Counted from the stretch's first letter, positions 34,184 through 43,125 are shown. The stretch: 64,000 nucleotides of DNA from Vibrio gallicus (GCF_024346875.1 NZ_AP024872.1:744001-808000); one strand, 5' to 3'. The notes: generated by a model from the letters alone, not told the origin. A program made the numbers and translations.

Positions 34184-35767
34184 TTAATCATTTATGAAAT
34201 CGTCTATTACAGGCTCATCCACCCTGTTAACTTCTTCGTACAGCTCACTCATTGAACCACCATCCATTGATAGCTTGCTTATCACTTCGCCATTCTTGAA
34301 ATAAATGCTGTAGGTGCGCTTTGTAGAGTTAATAACAACCTTGGTAAGTACTGACAGTAATTTATTATTAACGTCCTCTCTTGCCTTGGCTGTATTCAGT
34401 GCCATTCCTTCAAGGTTGGTGAGAGTGTTATCACTGGCTAGCTTTGCCTTATAATTAAGGGCTGTAAGCCTCTCTACCACGTTATCGAGTTGTTCCTGCT
34501 TAGTTGCTACATTACTCAGCATCTGCCCTTGTAGGTTGCTTGGTAGCTTTCCTAGAGCGTCTAAGCTGTTTTGTATCTCTTCTTCAATGGATGTCCTCAA
34601 TAAGTGAAGCTGTTGTAAATCATCTTCATCTATGCCCGTATCGCTAAATTTAACGTGCGCTATTGAGCGTAGTAGCACGTCTGTGAATTCAAACATCCTG
34701 AAGGTAGGCTCACTGCAACGGTTACTATCTAGTACTCGTACAGTACAAAGTCCACGTACATGCCCTTTACCTGCCACTGATTTAACACTGATAGCTTTTC
34801 CACAGTTAGAGCATATCGCTAATCCACGTAGAGGATTGTTGAATTGTTTAGTACGTCCACCTTTGATTACTCGCTTACTAGATATCTTTTGCAGTAGCTC
34901 AAAAGTGTCTTTATCGGTTAAAGGTGGAAAGAAATTCTCAACCTCAGTAAACGGCCTGCTGTAGTGTCCTACTGGTAAACCTTGGGCTTGTCTTATTTCC
35001 TTCTCTTGAAGGGTAAACGGCCTTGTCATCTTGTAAGAGCCGTACATAGAAATGTTAGTAAAAAATATCCTAACATTAGCAGTATCAAAAGTAGCAATAC
35101 TTGGTGGTGTCTCTGTGAATTCTTCTCGTATGGTGTCAGTGATGGTGTTTTGCCCCATACCTTGTAGACGTAAAGCAATAATACGTCTAGCTATATCTGC
35201 ATAACGGTTAAGTACGTATTTATCACCTTGCACATCAATCCACCAAGGTAAATAACGGCTCTGTATCATCTCTTCACCGTTAACTATGGCCTGCTTCTTC
35301 TTCTTAAAAGTGGAGGTTATACGCTCACTCTTCTGCTTAGATTCATCATTACTCAATTTAAGAGCAATCATCAGTTGGATATCTGCACCGAAATCGTACT
35401 CGCCTTTGTTCGAGAATGTAGCGTTTAACTTAACTATGTGAATGTCTACATGCTCTAAAATCTCTCCTATTACCTTACGAGCTTGTCTAGGGTCTAACCG
35501 ACTTAATCGGTCAGTTTCAGCAATAACTAGTACTGTCCCTTCTGGATAATGGCTTTTCTTAAGATTAGATATCAACTCACCTAACTCACCGTCAAGGTGT
35601 GTACCCTTAAAGGCACTTTGCCCTAGGTCGTTATAGTGGTCGATTATTTCCCAACCGTGTTTAGTGCAAGCCTCTTGTATTAGCGCATCTTGTCGCCTCT
35701 CACTATCACCCATAGATTGACGCTTTGTAGAGAATCGTATGTAACTTATTGCCTTGGTATTACTCAT
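34184..35767 (-). CDS. Large serine recombinase (integrase)
   Basis: A 527-residue protein from ATG at 35767. A GGAG lies upstream, and an in-frame codon at 35818 would add 17 atypical residues. The resolvase domain (1-150) holds the catalytic Ser in 'SYIRFSTKRQSMGDSERRQ' and Arg in 'AETDRLSRLDPRQARKV'. The recombinase domain (about 165-270), zinc ribbon (CSNCG...C) and a coiled coil follow. It is expected to integrate and excise the element at a short core, consistent with the CCTT junctions. Excision needs a separate directionality factor, not identified here. Confidence 0.93.
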   Translation of the reverse strand: MSNTKAISYIRFSTKRQSMGDSERRQDALIQEACTKHGWEIIDHYNDLGQSAFKGTHLDGELGELISNLKKSHYPEGTVLVIAETDRLSRLDPRQARKVIGEILEHVDIHIVKLNATFSNKGEYDFGADIQLMIALKLSNDESKQKSERITSTFKKKKQAIVNGEEMIQSRYLPWWIDVQGDKYVLNRYADIARRIIALRLQGMGQNTITDTIREEFTETPPSIATFDTANVRIFFTNISMYGSYKMTRPFTLQEKEIRQAQGLPVGHYSRPFTEVENFFPPLTDKDTFELLQKISSKRVIKGGRTKQFNNPLRGLAICSNCGKAISVKSVAGKGHVRGLCTVRVLDSNRCSEPTFRMFEFTDVLLRSIAHVKFSDTGIDEDDLQQLHLLRTSIEEEIQNSLDALGKLPSNLQGQMLSNVATKQEQLDNVVERLTALNYKAKLASDNTLTNLEGMALNTAKAREDVNNKLLSVLTKVVINSTKRTYSIYFKNGEVISKLSMDGGSMSELYEEVNRVDEPVIDDFIND

Positions 35768-35904
35768 AATAAAAAACTCCGAAATAGACTTATCTATCAC
35801 GGAGTATTGAATATTCATCTATGGAGGTCAACCTTAAACAACCATCACCAACTAGAAATAGTTTGTTGTACGAAACGTAAACGAGTCGGCCACACGGAGT
35901 ACTT

Positions 35905-36285
35905 TTAGGCTTGAGGCTCGATACCTTGATAGTGTTTTCTGTAGAACTTCTCTTTAGCTGAGAGAGATGTATACCGTCTAGCACTAGCTTCTATATCAGC
36001 GTCTTGAGGTAGAGGTGAAGGGTTGCCGTATACGTCTGTACGATTGTTGTTGAAGTTGATATTAAAATCTCTTTCCCATACTGCGCTACCATCTTCTACC
36101 TTTGCTTCAATGATAATTTGTAGCTCTTCTGGTAAGGTTGGTAGCTCAGTAAGGTTGTAAGTGGTATACATGTAATTGAAGCCGTTCACTTTACCGTAAA
36201 GCATATCGTAATCTGTACCTAGCTTGTAATCGTGCCAGCGTTGTTTACGTGCTAGTACTGGCTTAAAATCTTGGTTATATCTCAT
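35905..36285 (-). CDS. 126-residue protein, unknown
   Basis: Third of three coupled genes between the integrase and attR, overlapping the previous gene by four bases. Tyr- and Asn-rich start ('KLGTDYDMLYGKVNGFNYMY'). The C-terminal 'YTSLSAKEKFYRKHYQGI' is basic. No domain is recognised. Its position next to the integrase makes an excision or regulatory role conceivable. Confidence 0.5.
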   Translation of the reverse strand: MRYNQDFKPVLARKQRWHDYKLGTDYDMLYGKVNGFNYMYTTYNLTELPTLPEELQIIIEAKVEDGSAVWERDFNINFNNNRTDVYGNPSPLPQDADIEASARRYTSLSAKEKFYRKHYQGIEPQA

Positions 36286-36662
36286 AGAAAAAATCTCTCT
36301 ACCTGCTTGAGAGTCATCTTAGTAAATGCTTCTCGTTGTCTAGGGCTAACATTCCAAGCTTTCAGGATTTGTGTCTCTGCATAATCTAGCGTCATCCCTT
36401 GCCATAGCTTGTAAGATAGTGACGGCTCTAATAACTCTACATCAAGGAATACGTTGTTAGATATATCGTAAACGCTCATAGAAGGGGTTAAACGTTGCTC
36501 TGCTAGGCGCTGTAGCTCTATCGTCATAGCGCTTACATAGTTAGGGTTATTGCTTGCTACGTTAATACTGATAGTGTCATGAGAGGGGTGAAAGTTGCTA
36601 GGTTGTATAACTCTGAAATTGAATGTACCCATTGTAGTTGTAAAGGAGTGGGGGCTACTCAT
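36282..36662 (-). CDS. 126-residue protein, unknown
   Basis: Overlaps both neighbours (8 bases upstream, 4 downstream). Mixed alpha/beta, with 'AMTIELQRLAEQRLTPSMSV' and a C-terminal 'NVSPRQREAFTKMTLKQVER' that looks like a helix-turn-helix-sized unit. No family is recognised. Confidence 0.5.
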   Translation of the reverse strand: MSSPHSFTTTMGTFNFRVIQPSNFHPSHDTISINVASNNPNYVSAMTIELQRLAEQRLTPSMSVYDISNNVFLDVELLEPSLSYKLWQGMTLDYAETQILKAWNVSPRQREAFTKMTLKQVERFFL

Positions 36663-36816
36663 CTAAAAATCTCCTCACTGTATTGTAATCTTTACCAATA
36701 AATACGCTTAATGCTACTTGTTTGATGCCTACGCTTTCTAGAAAGTGAAGCTCTTCAGTAGTGATAACACTACCCTTTGTAATAAGCTTGCTAGCTAATT
36801 CATCTTTATTAATCAT
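36655..36816 (-). CDS. 53-residue HTH-like protein at the right end
   Basis: ATG at 36816 follows AAGGA (about 36827-36831 on the minus strand). The longer reading to 36846 would start in host DNA. The sequence 'LESVGIKQVALSVFIGKDYN' plus TVRRFLDE has a helix-turn-helix look, so it could be a small regulator or recombination directionality factor. Its ribosome site lies at the attR junction. Excision would therefore change the DNA immediately upstream of it. Confidence 0.5.
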   Translation of the reverse strand: MINKDELASKLITKGSVITTEELHFLESVGIKQVALSVFIGKDYNTVRRFLDE

Positions 36817-36827
36817 TGTTTGTTTAT

Positions 36828-36831
36828 CCTT
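36828..36831. other. attR core (CCTT)
   Basis: Right-hand copy of the CCTT shared with the left junction. The reconstructed empty site has CACCTT at 23591-23596 and AAGGTG at 36847-36852, an imperfect dyad of about 38 bp around the junction as expected for a serine-integrase attB. Confidence 0.6.
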
Positions 36832-37512
36832 ATACTTGGTCGGCATAAGGTGATACCCACAATACTAGAAATACTGTCTCGCAGTAACCTGCCCCTATCA
36901 CTGCACAGTATTAGTTGTGCTGTTGAATTAAACAAAACCACAGTGCATGGTTTATTAGCGACCTTACATGCATTGGGTTACGTCACAAAAGAGCAGCACG
37001 GATACAGCCTAGGATTGAGATTTCGTGAACTATCTAAACCGCTAGAGCAGAAAGATGAAAAGATCCGTCAACAATTCAATCCATTACTCCAAAAAATGGC
37101 TCAATTAAGTAACAATACCGCGTACTTAGCCGTGCAAAGTGGTATTCAAGAATACTTATATATCGACGCTATCGAGCAATCCAACCCGCTGACTATCCAT
37201 AGCCCTCGTGGAAACAGAGAAGGACTCACAACCTCAGCCATAGGTAAGGTTTTCTTAGCCCTTAATGACGATTTAAAGCGCACCCTTCGCCGCTTAGATA
37301 AAATGCCTGATTCACTAGAAAATGAACTTAAAATCGTCAAACAACAGGGTTTCGCCCTCGATCTTGAGCGAGCAGAGCGGGGATTAAATTGCCTAGCTAT
37401 CCCTTTGTATGCTGATGGAAAATTAGCCGCAGTTGCTGGAATAAGTGGTTCCGCAACACAACTGACTCCAGCCAAATTACGTCATTTTGCCCAGCTATTC
37501 CTACGTAGCTGA
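36832..37512 (+). pseudogene. 3' part of the split IclR-family regulator
   Basis: 226 codons follow the right junction, and the frame is open from TTG at 36820 inside the element. The fragment retains the winged HTH ('LHSISCAVELNKTTVHGLLA', then TLHALGYV) and the whole IclR ligand domain (IDAIEQSNPLTIHSPRGNRE ... GLNCLAIPLYADGKLAAVAG). It lacks the native first 23 residues and promoter. If translated from TTG 36820 it could still make a nearly complete protein with 4 element-derived codons, but no ribosome site is evident. It is divergent from the M42 peptidase and just upstream of an SDR gene. Confidence 0.75.
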
Positions 37513-37631
37513 CAATAGAATATTCGACATTATCGAATGCTAAGGAGTTATTTAGGTGATCTCTTTATATCTACAAGCAATCAGATAAGCTCAGTCTCAA
37601 TATTAAATACACAAATTTATGTGAGGTATAC

Positions 37632-38321
37632 ATGTCTGTCGCGCTTATTACCGGTGCTAATCGTGGTCTAGGGCTAGAGTTTGTTCAACAATATCTTAGC
37701 AAGGGGTGGCGCGTATTAGCCGCTTGCCGAGACCCTGAAAATGCGACTTCCCTAAACAAGCTTGCTCAAAATGGCAACGTTGAAATACTGCAACTTGATG
37801 TAACAGATGAGACCAGTATCAATCAATTAGGCGCCGTACTTACAGGGCAAGCCATTGACCATCTAGTCCTTAACGCTGGTGTGCTGGGTACGGAATGTTC
37901 CACTTTGGGAAATATGACACAAGTGAACTGGTTAGAGGTACTAAACATTAATACTGTTGCTCCTGCCCTGCTTATTCAAATGCTGTACAACAACGTTGCC
38001 AGCAGCGAGCACAAAACTATCGTGGGTATCTCAAGTCGCGTTGCTAGCATTGGTGACAATGGCTCAGGCAATATGTATAGCTATCGCACCTCAAAAGCCG
38101 CGCTTAATCAGATCTTAGTATCGGCAGCGCGCAACCTGAGCCAGTACGGGATAAAAACCCTTGCGGTCCATCCGGGCTGGGTAAAAACAGATATGGGTGG
38201 AGAAGATGCGACCTTCACCCCGCAACAAAGTGTCAGTGGTATCATCCATCAAGCGCAGAGCTTAACCCTAGAGCAATCAGGCAGTTTCAAGGTATTTGAT
38301 GGCTCTAACATTGAATGGTAA
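37632..38321 (+). CDS. Short-chain dehydrogenase/reductase
   Basis: A 229-residue classical SDR. The NAD(P) motif TGANRGLG is at residues 8-15, NAG is in 'LVLNAGVLG', the catalytic Ser in 'GISSRVASIG', and YRTSK is the Tyr-x-x-x-Lys pair. The C-terminal 'HPGWVKTDMGG' is typical of the CsgA/YciK-like branch. The substrate is unknown. It follows the split regulator by 119 bases in the same direction and may have been its target. Confidence 0.88.
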   Translation: MSVALITGANRGLGLEFVQQYLSKGWRVLAACRDPENATSLNKLAQNGNVEILQLDVTDETSINQLGAVLTGQAIDHLVLNAGVLGTECSTLGNMTQVNWLEVLNINTVAPALLIQMLYNNVASSEHKTIVGISSRVASIGDNGSGNMYSYRTSKAALNQILVSAARNLSQYGIKTLAVHPGWVKTDMGGEDATFTPQQSVSGIIHQAQSLTLEQSGSFKVFDGSNIEW

Positions 38322-38379
38322 TCAATCCGTTGTGGCAAGTCGTTAACCGCTTTAACCATCACTAATACATCTATCCTAG

Positions 38380-38404
38380 CACCCTATTCCAAGGGTGTTT
38401 TTTT
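38380..38404 (+). terminator. Terminator of the SDR gene
   Basis: CACCCT and AGGGTG arms with a short loop, then seven T's, 58 bases after the stop. Confidence 0.8.
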
Positions 38405-38654
38405 ATGCCTTCACTTATCTTCGAGCAGGTTAGCGCGTCACTAAACCGCGAAATTATAAAGATTAAAAGTGTGCGATTGATCGCTCAAAAGGAGTGTAAC
38501 AGCTTGTTTCATGTATCTTTGGGTATTAGGTAAGTATAAAAGTGAGTACGCGGTAAGGTGTGTTATCCATTTTATTAACACCCTACAACTCACGGTTCGA
38601 TAAACTAAAATGGAAGTTTATTACTTTTCGAACCGATTCTTAGGTTCGGGTAAT
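38405..38654. other. Intergenic stretch, nothing recognised
   Basis: No ORF with a ribosome site and no clear hairpin beyond a short GCGAT...ATCGC dyad. It presumably holds the promoter of the secreted ClpP-like gene. Confidence 0.4.
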
Positions 38655-39275
38655 ATGAAAGCAACAGATTTTTTGAGTACAAGGATTTACAAAATAATCT
38701 TCATTCTAATCGTAGTCTTGATCTCAAATCATGCATTAAGTGCTGAATATCATTCCTATAAGATGAAAGGTAGCAATAGATATACCCTAGTTATTAATGG
38801 TGACATAAATAACCATGAGTATCATAAGTTTAAAAAATATATATCTACTACTAACCTCGATATCTCTACTGTTGTTTTGCAATCTAATGGTGGTTATTTT
38901 GAAGAAGCGTTAAAAATATCTGATTTTATCCACAAAAAACACTGGCATACACTAGTAGAAACCTATTGTAACTCCAGCTGCGTCTATTTATTTTTAGCTG
39001 GTAAGCAACCAACCATGCGAAAAATAGCGAACATTAATATTCATAGCCCTTATACCGGAACACTGGGCGTAAATCACAAGCAGGATAAAAAACACTCCAA
39101 GTTTTATATTCATCTCTTAACAAAGTTAACCAATTATATAAAAAATAAGAAATTAGCTAAGTTAGTACTCGAAAAGATGTATGACACCCCATCGACCAGC
39201 AAATTCGCACTAAACAGTATCAACCAGAAAAATAACCACTGGCATGTTATCAATCATAGCCTTCTCTTTGGATAA
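38655..39275 (+). CDS. Secreted ClpP/crotonase-fold protein (COG3904-like)
   Basis: A 206-residue protein from ATG 38655. An upstream in-frame ATG at 38610 would bury the signal peptide. The hydrophobic signal segment (IIFILIVVLISNHALSAEYH) predicts export. The strand 'TVVLQSNGGYFEEALKISDF' gives the oxyanion-type Gly-Gly of ClpP-like folds. The segment YCNSSCVYLFLAG places a Ser between two Cys, where this family has its presumed nucleophile, and 'INIHSPYTG' provides a His. The role is unknown. A periplasmic protease is possible. Confidence 0.65.
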   Translation: MKATDFLSTRIYKIIFILIVVLISNHALSAEYHSYKMKGSNRYTLVINGDINNHEYHKFKKYISTTNLDISTVVLQSNGGYFEEALKISDFIHKKHWHTLVETYCNSSCVYLFLAGKQPTMRKIANINIHSPYTGTLGVNHKQDKKHSKFYIHLLTKLTNYIKNKKLAKLVLEKMYDTPSTSKFALNSINQKNNHWHVINHSLLFG

Positions 39276-39276
39276 A

Positions 39277-40116
39277 CTAGATTAGTGTTATAGCAGAGGA
39301 TTTAACTTTCTCGATAATCCATTGCAGGATATCCTTATTGACTAGGTTTCTATTGGCGACAATCAAGTACAGATCGACACTACCCATAACATCTGACACG
39401 TAAAATTCATTCTCATCTAGGCTTGCAGCACGCTCTTTTGACACAATGCCTACATACTTAGAGTTTCTAATAATTTCATAAAATGAAATCACGCTATCAA
39501 TAAGATAATCGCCACTTTTGGGGTTAGCTACGAATTTTTCGTTGTAATCATCTAGCCACTTTAGCTTGACCAATCTTTCATCGCTAATATTAATGTTAGA
39601 TGTATGGTGTTTTTTAGAATAAACAAACACTAACTCAAATGAAGATAACTTCTGACAGGTATAGCGTCTATCTTTTATTGGTACCTTATCAATAAATAGG
39701 TCGAGTTCTCCAATCAACAAGTCCGAATAGACTTTCTCTCTTGCTGGGTAGTTGTTCACCTCTCTAAAAGAAAAGTTTTCTCCAAGCAGTTCTTCATCAT
39801 GTAATAATTTGAAAAATATATCACTATGCAATTGAATTGGCTTCAATAACTTAACTTGAGGGGAGCTTTTCCTAAATAACTCATACTCATGGTTAATATT
39901 AAATAGATTATCTACAATACTATAATATAGAGCGCGACCTTCAGTTGTAGGTGTGTTTTTTATACCATCTTTAATGAATAGCTTTTTACCACAATCTTCT
40001 TCAAGGGCGGTAATTGCTCTAGAGAGCGTAGCAATAGAAGTTCCTGCCTTTTGGGCTGAATCTCTAAAGCTGTCACCCTCATAAATATATTTAAATAGAA
40101 CGAGTTCTTTTAACAT
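39277..40116 (-). CDS. LysR-type transcriptional regulator
   Basis: A 279-residue protein. The N-terminal winged HTH (residues 5-60: 'FRDSAQKAGTSIATLSRAIT', 'ALEEDCGKKLFIKDG') is of LysR type. The C-terminal effector domain is divergent and shorter than usual. It converges with the secreted ClpP-like gene with almost no gap. Its target is unknown. Low-GC codon use in this pair suggests they may have been acquired together (inference). Confidence 0.75.
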   Translation of the reverse strand: MLKELVLFKYIYEGDSFRDSAQKAGTSIATLSRAITALEEDCGKKLFIKDGIKNTPTTEGRALYYSIVDNLFNINHEYELFRKSSPQVKLLKPIQLHSDIFFKLLHDEELLGENFSFREVNNYPAREKVYSDLLIGELDLFIDKVPIKDRRYTCQKLSSFELVFVYSKKHHTSNINISDERLVKLKWLDDYNEKFVANPKSGDYLIDSVISFYEIIRNSKYVGIVSKERAASLDENEFYVSDVMGSVDLYLIVANRNLVNKDILQWIIEKVKSSAITLI

Positions 40117-40271
40117 AATGGTAATAATACCGTTTAATATAATCTATTAATTAGAATACCATCACTCATGTGCCTTAATTTCACTAAATATCATAAAAAA
40201 GTGGTAAGTAGCGAAAGCAATGAACTTTGGTTTACGTATAAATAAAATGCATGTTAGTTCAGAAACAATAA

Positions 40272-40297
40272 ACGCCCTATAAATAAATATAGGGCGT
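40272..40297 (-). terminator. Hairpin downstream of queC
   Basis: ACGCCCTATA and TATAGGGCGT arms around AATAAA. The T run after it on the minus strand is weak, so termination may be partial. Confidence 0.6.
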
Positions 40298-40324
40298 CAA
40301 TATCAAGTTAATTATGGACGGTAT

Positions 40325-41008
40325 TTACGCTTTGTTAAGGTAATCGTCCATTATCTTAGATTTATTATCTAGATAGTCTTTGAGACCATTGGCGCGAAGC
40401 AAACATGCAGGGCAGTCTCCGCAACCCGCACCAACAATGCCGTTATAACAGGTTAAACTTTCATTTTTTACTAGCTCAAGAGACGCATAGTGATCAGCCA
40501 TTGCCCACGTTTCAGCCTTGTTTAACCACATCAATGGCGTTTTGATCTCTAATTGATAATCCATACCCAGAGCTAAAGCCGAGTTCATCGACTTAACAAA
40601 CTCATCACGACAATCGGGATAACCAGAAAAGTCTGTTTCGCATACGCCTGTAATCAAGGTCTTAGCCCCAACTTGATATGCGTAGATACCGGCCAAAGTA
40701 AGAAACAAGATATTGCGCCCTGGAACAAAAGAATTTGGTAATCCGTTATCCTGCAATTCATGGGACACCGCAATATCATCACGAGTTAGTGAACTGGCAG
40801 CCAACTCATTTAGCAGTGTCACATCCATCACTTTATGTGCTTTTACACCCAGTTTTTTAGCAACAGCCTTAGCAACTTCAATCTCTTGGCGATGGCGCTG
40901 ACCATAATCATAAGTAATCGCATGTACTTCATCGTACTGTTGCAAGGCCTGAACCAGGCATGTAGTCGAATCTTGACCACCGCTGAAAATCACGACAGCT
41001 TTATTCAT
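40325..41008 (-). CDS. queC: QueC, 7-cyano-7-deazaguanine synthase
   Basis: A 227-residue enzyme of queuosine biosynthesis that converts 7-carboxy-7-deazaguanine to preQ0 using ATP and ammonia. The PP-loop SGGQDSTT is at residues 9-16. The zinc-binding Cys cluster [10 protein letters not shown] is near the C-terminus. Length and motifs are standard. It is a monocistronic gene between a LysR regulator and clcA. Confidence 0.96.
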   Translation of the reverse strand: MNKAVVIFSGGQDSTTCLVQALQQYDEVHAITYDYGQRHRQEIEVAKAVAKKLGVKAHKVMDVTLLNELAASSLTRDDIAVSHELQDNGLPNSFVPGRNILFLTLAGIYAYQVGAKTLITGVCETDFSGYPDCRDEFVKSMNSALALGMDYQLEIKTPLMWLNKAETWAMADHYASLELVKNESLTCYNGIVGAGCGDCPACLLRANGLKDYLDNKSKIMDDYLNKA

Positions 41009-41070
41009 TAGTTAATCCTGTTATCTTTGATGTGGCAAATGTAGCAAAAGTCACCAGCTTATTCGAGAAG

Positions 41071-42468
41071 CTAATTGTTTCCTGGGAGGTCTTTTTGCTG
41101 CAACTTGGCATTTTTTAATGTTCTATGTAGCAGTTGACTATAGATTGGTTGACCACCCAACATTTGGGCTACCATTACAGCCCCTAGGCAAGTAATAATC
41201 AAAGGCAATATCAAATAATAGTTATTGGTCATCTCTATAACCAACAGGATACCCGTTATCGGTGCGCGAACGGTAGCTGCGAACAGCGCCCCCATACCAG
41301 CAATCGCGAACATACCCGGCTCTAAGCCTGGGATTGGGAAATAGCTTTGGATAATCAAACCAAAGCTATATCCGAATAAGGTGCCTAGCGCCAACATCGG
41401 GGCAAAGATACCGCCTGGCGCACCGGAACCAAAACAGATAAGCGTAGTGATAACTCGGCCAATAAACAGTAGAGCCAGCATTGAAATAGAAAAGCTACCA
41501 TTAGTAATCTCTGGGATAAGCTCAATACCACCACCCGTTAATTCTGGGAGGTAAAGCAACAGCAAGCCAAACGTACCACCAATTACCGAACCGGTAATAA
41601 GATAACGTTTGCGGTCATTCTTATGCAGGGCTGCGAACTTATCTTGTGAAAACGTGATCAATCTATTGAAACAAACACCGATACAACCGAACAATCCACC
41701 GAGCAATAAAAACAACCATAAAGAGTTGAGTTCAGGCGTGCTGTATTGCGGCATTGTGATTACCGCTTCTTGCCCCATAATAGAGCGAAATACAATATTT
41801 GATAAAATAGCCGAGATAATAACAGCGCGGATAGAGATCAAAGAATAACGAAACTGAGGGCGCATCTCTTCAACCACAAACATGATACCGGCAAGGGGTG
41901 CATTAAATGCCGCCGCAAGACCACCGGCTGCGCCAGATGCCAACAATGAATGACGAGTATCATCATCTTTAATTCTGAAAATGTCAGTAACCATACGACC
42001 AACGGCACCGGCCATCTGTACAGTTGGACCTTCTCGGCCTAATACCATACCAGAGCCCAATGCACCCATACCGCCAATAAATTTCACTGGTATCACGCGC
42101 CACCAGCGCACTGGACGGATATTGTCCATTGCACCTTCAATTTCTGGAATACCTGAGCCAGCAGCTTCTTTAGCAAATCTGTTTACTAAGAAGTAACCCA
42201 CAAAAGCAAGACCGCCACTGATAAGGATAGCCGCTAACCATAACGGCAAGGCGCTACTTAATTCGCTCTTCAACCAATCGGTTCGAGTCTCAGAAACAAA
42301 ATGAACAGCAACCTGAAAATAGGTGCCAACAAGCCCAGCAATAATACCGACGATTGCAGCTAAAATAAGTACAGGAAAGCGAGTTGTCCCACGAGCGATA
42401 AACTGATTAATAGCATCTTTCGGTACACGTGATAACGCAGATTTTATCAATACTTCTCGCTTGGTCAT
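41071..42468 (-). CDS. clcA: ClcA, H+/Cl- exchange transporter
   Basis: A 465-residue CLC antiporter. The chloride-site motifs GSGIPEIEGA, GREGPTVQ (gating Glu) and the later proton Glu in 'FVVEEMRPQF' are present, so it is an exchanger rather than a channel. In enteric bacteria and Vibrio it supports acid tolerance. About 17 helical segments are evident. Confidence 0.96.
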   Translation of the reverse strand: MTKREVLIKSALSRVPKDAINQFIARGTTRFPVLILAAIVGIIAGLVGTYFQVAVHFVSETRTDWLKSELSSALPLWLAAILISGGLAFVGYFLVNRFAKEAAGSGIPEIEGAMDNIRPVRWWRVIPVKFIGGMGALGSGMVLGREGPTVQMAGAVGRMVTDIFRIKDDDTRHSLLASGAAGGLAAAFNAPLAGIMFVVEEMRPQFRYSLISIRAVIISAILSNIVFRSIMGQEAVITMPQYSTPELNSLWLFLLLGGLFGCIGVCFNRLITFSQDKFAALHKNDRKRYLITGSVIGGTFGLLLLYLPELTGGGIELIPEITNGSFSISMLALLFIGRVITTLICFGSGAPGGIFAPMLALGTLFGYSFGLIIQSYFPIPGLEPGMFAIAGMGALFAATVRAPITGILLVIEMTNNYYLILPLIITCLGAVMVAQMLGGQPIYSQLLHRTLKNAKLQQKDLPGNN

Positions 42469-43069
42469 TGTTGAACTCTCTTAGATAAACATCTTATATG
42501 AAATAGTAGCGTTGCTGATTGTAACCATCAGATTTTCATTGTCTCTAGCAAGCGAACCGAAACGCTTTTGATGACTTGTTGCTTTATCATCAGTTCCAAT
42601 CGCTATATTTATAGAATAGTCGCTACATATATGATGCGTGCTTTTATTAGTGCAATCACACTTCTCAACATTCGAGTAGCCACTTCAAATTCTATGAATC
42701 ATGACAATTTTTAGGTCAACTTAGGGAAAACAGCAAAGTTATCCATGTAATTTAATGAAGTGATGCATTCAAAAAGAACAACCGGATAAAATTTCGCTCA
42801 GGTTGATTATACGCTTAGGTTGGTGAAGCGCTCATGACTAATCATGCAAATTAGATTTTCATTAATGACGTTCTAGCAAGTTGATCACCCTTGATCTAAA
42901 CCAATAAAACACATCAAAAACAAACACTTACAGACATTCTGATTTATTGACTAAAAATCTCACCTCAGATCGAACGTGCATACAAGCACGATCGTAAATT
43001 GTTATTCAATTTACAAAAAATTATATCTGTCCTCGACAATCTTCCTACATAGAAAACCTAAGTAATCAT
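42469..43069. other. 600-base intergenic region
   Basis: No ORF is supported. It contains the clcA promoter region and a hairpin CGTGC...GCACG near 42974-42990. Nothing else is recognised. Room for a small RNA exists but there is no specific evidence. Confidence 0.4.
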
Positions 43070-43113
43070 AAAAAGGCCACTTAGGGAGAATTTCTCCCTA
43101 AGTGGCCTTTTTA
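43070..43113 (-). terminator. Terminator of the ttrBCA operon
   Basis: A near-perfect 20-bp stem (GGCCACTTAGGGAGAA and complement) with T's on both outer sides. It lies 13 bases past the ttrA stop and may work in both directions. Confidence 0.92.
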
Positions 43114-43125
43114 TTAAGAAACGAC

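Larger units (their letters stand above)
23608..36831. mobile_element. 13.2-kb integrated phage-satellite-like element
   Basis: Boundaries come from the split IclR gene and the CCTT core. The interior is visibly more AT-rich than the flanks and carries 20 predicted genes, all on the minus strand. They include a large serine recombinase, a RepA_N-like protein, a twin J-domain protein and a tape-measure protein. A 2.2-kb gene-free region lies in the middle. No capsid, portal, terminase, protease, holin or endolysin was recognised, nor any conjugation gene. The set resembles PLE-type satellites in outline (serine integrase, RepA_N-like initiator, non-coding origin). A decayed prophage is the main alternative, though no broken ORFs were seen. 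Confidence 0.8.

Noticed and set aside
23608..36831. Element as conjugative or mobilisable plasmid-type island
   Set aside because: No relaxase, coupling protein or type IV secretion gene was recognised, while a tape-measure gene is present.
23604..36831. Insertion at a tRNA gene
   Set aside because: No tRNA-like sequence lies at either junction. The split IclR frame explains the site.
36820..36831. TTG at 36820 as the true IclR start
   Set aside because: It lies inside the element and has no ribosome site. The rebuilt gene across the element gives a better N-terminus.
42880..42910. FNR/CRP site near TTGATCACCCTTGATC
   Set aside because: The half-sites are in direct, not inverted, orientation and far from both genes.
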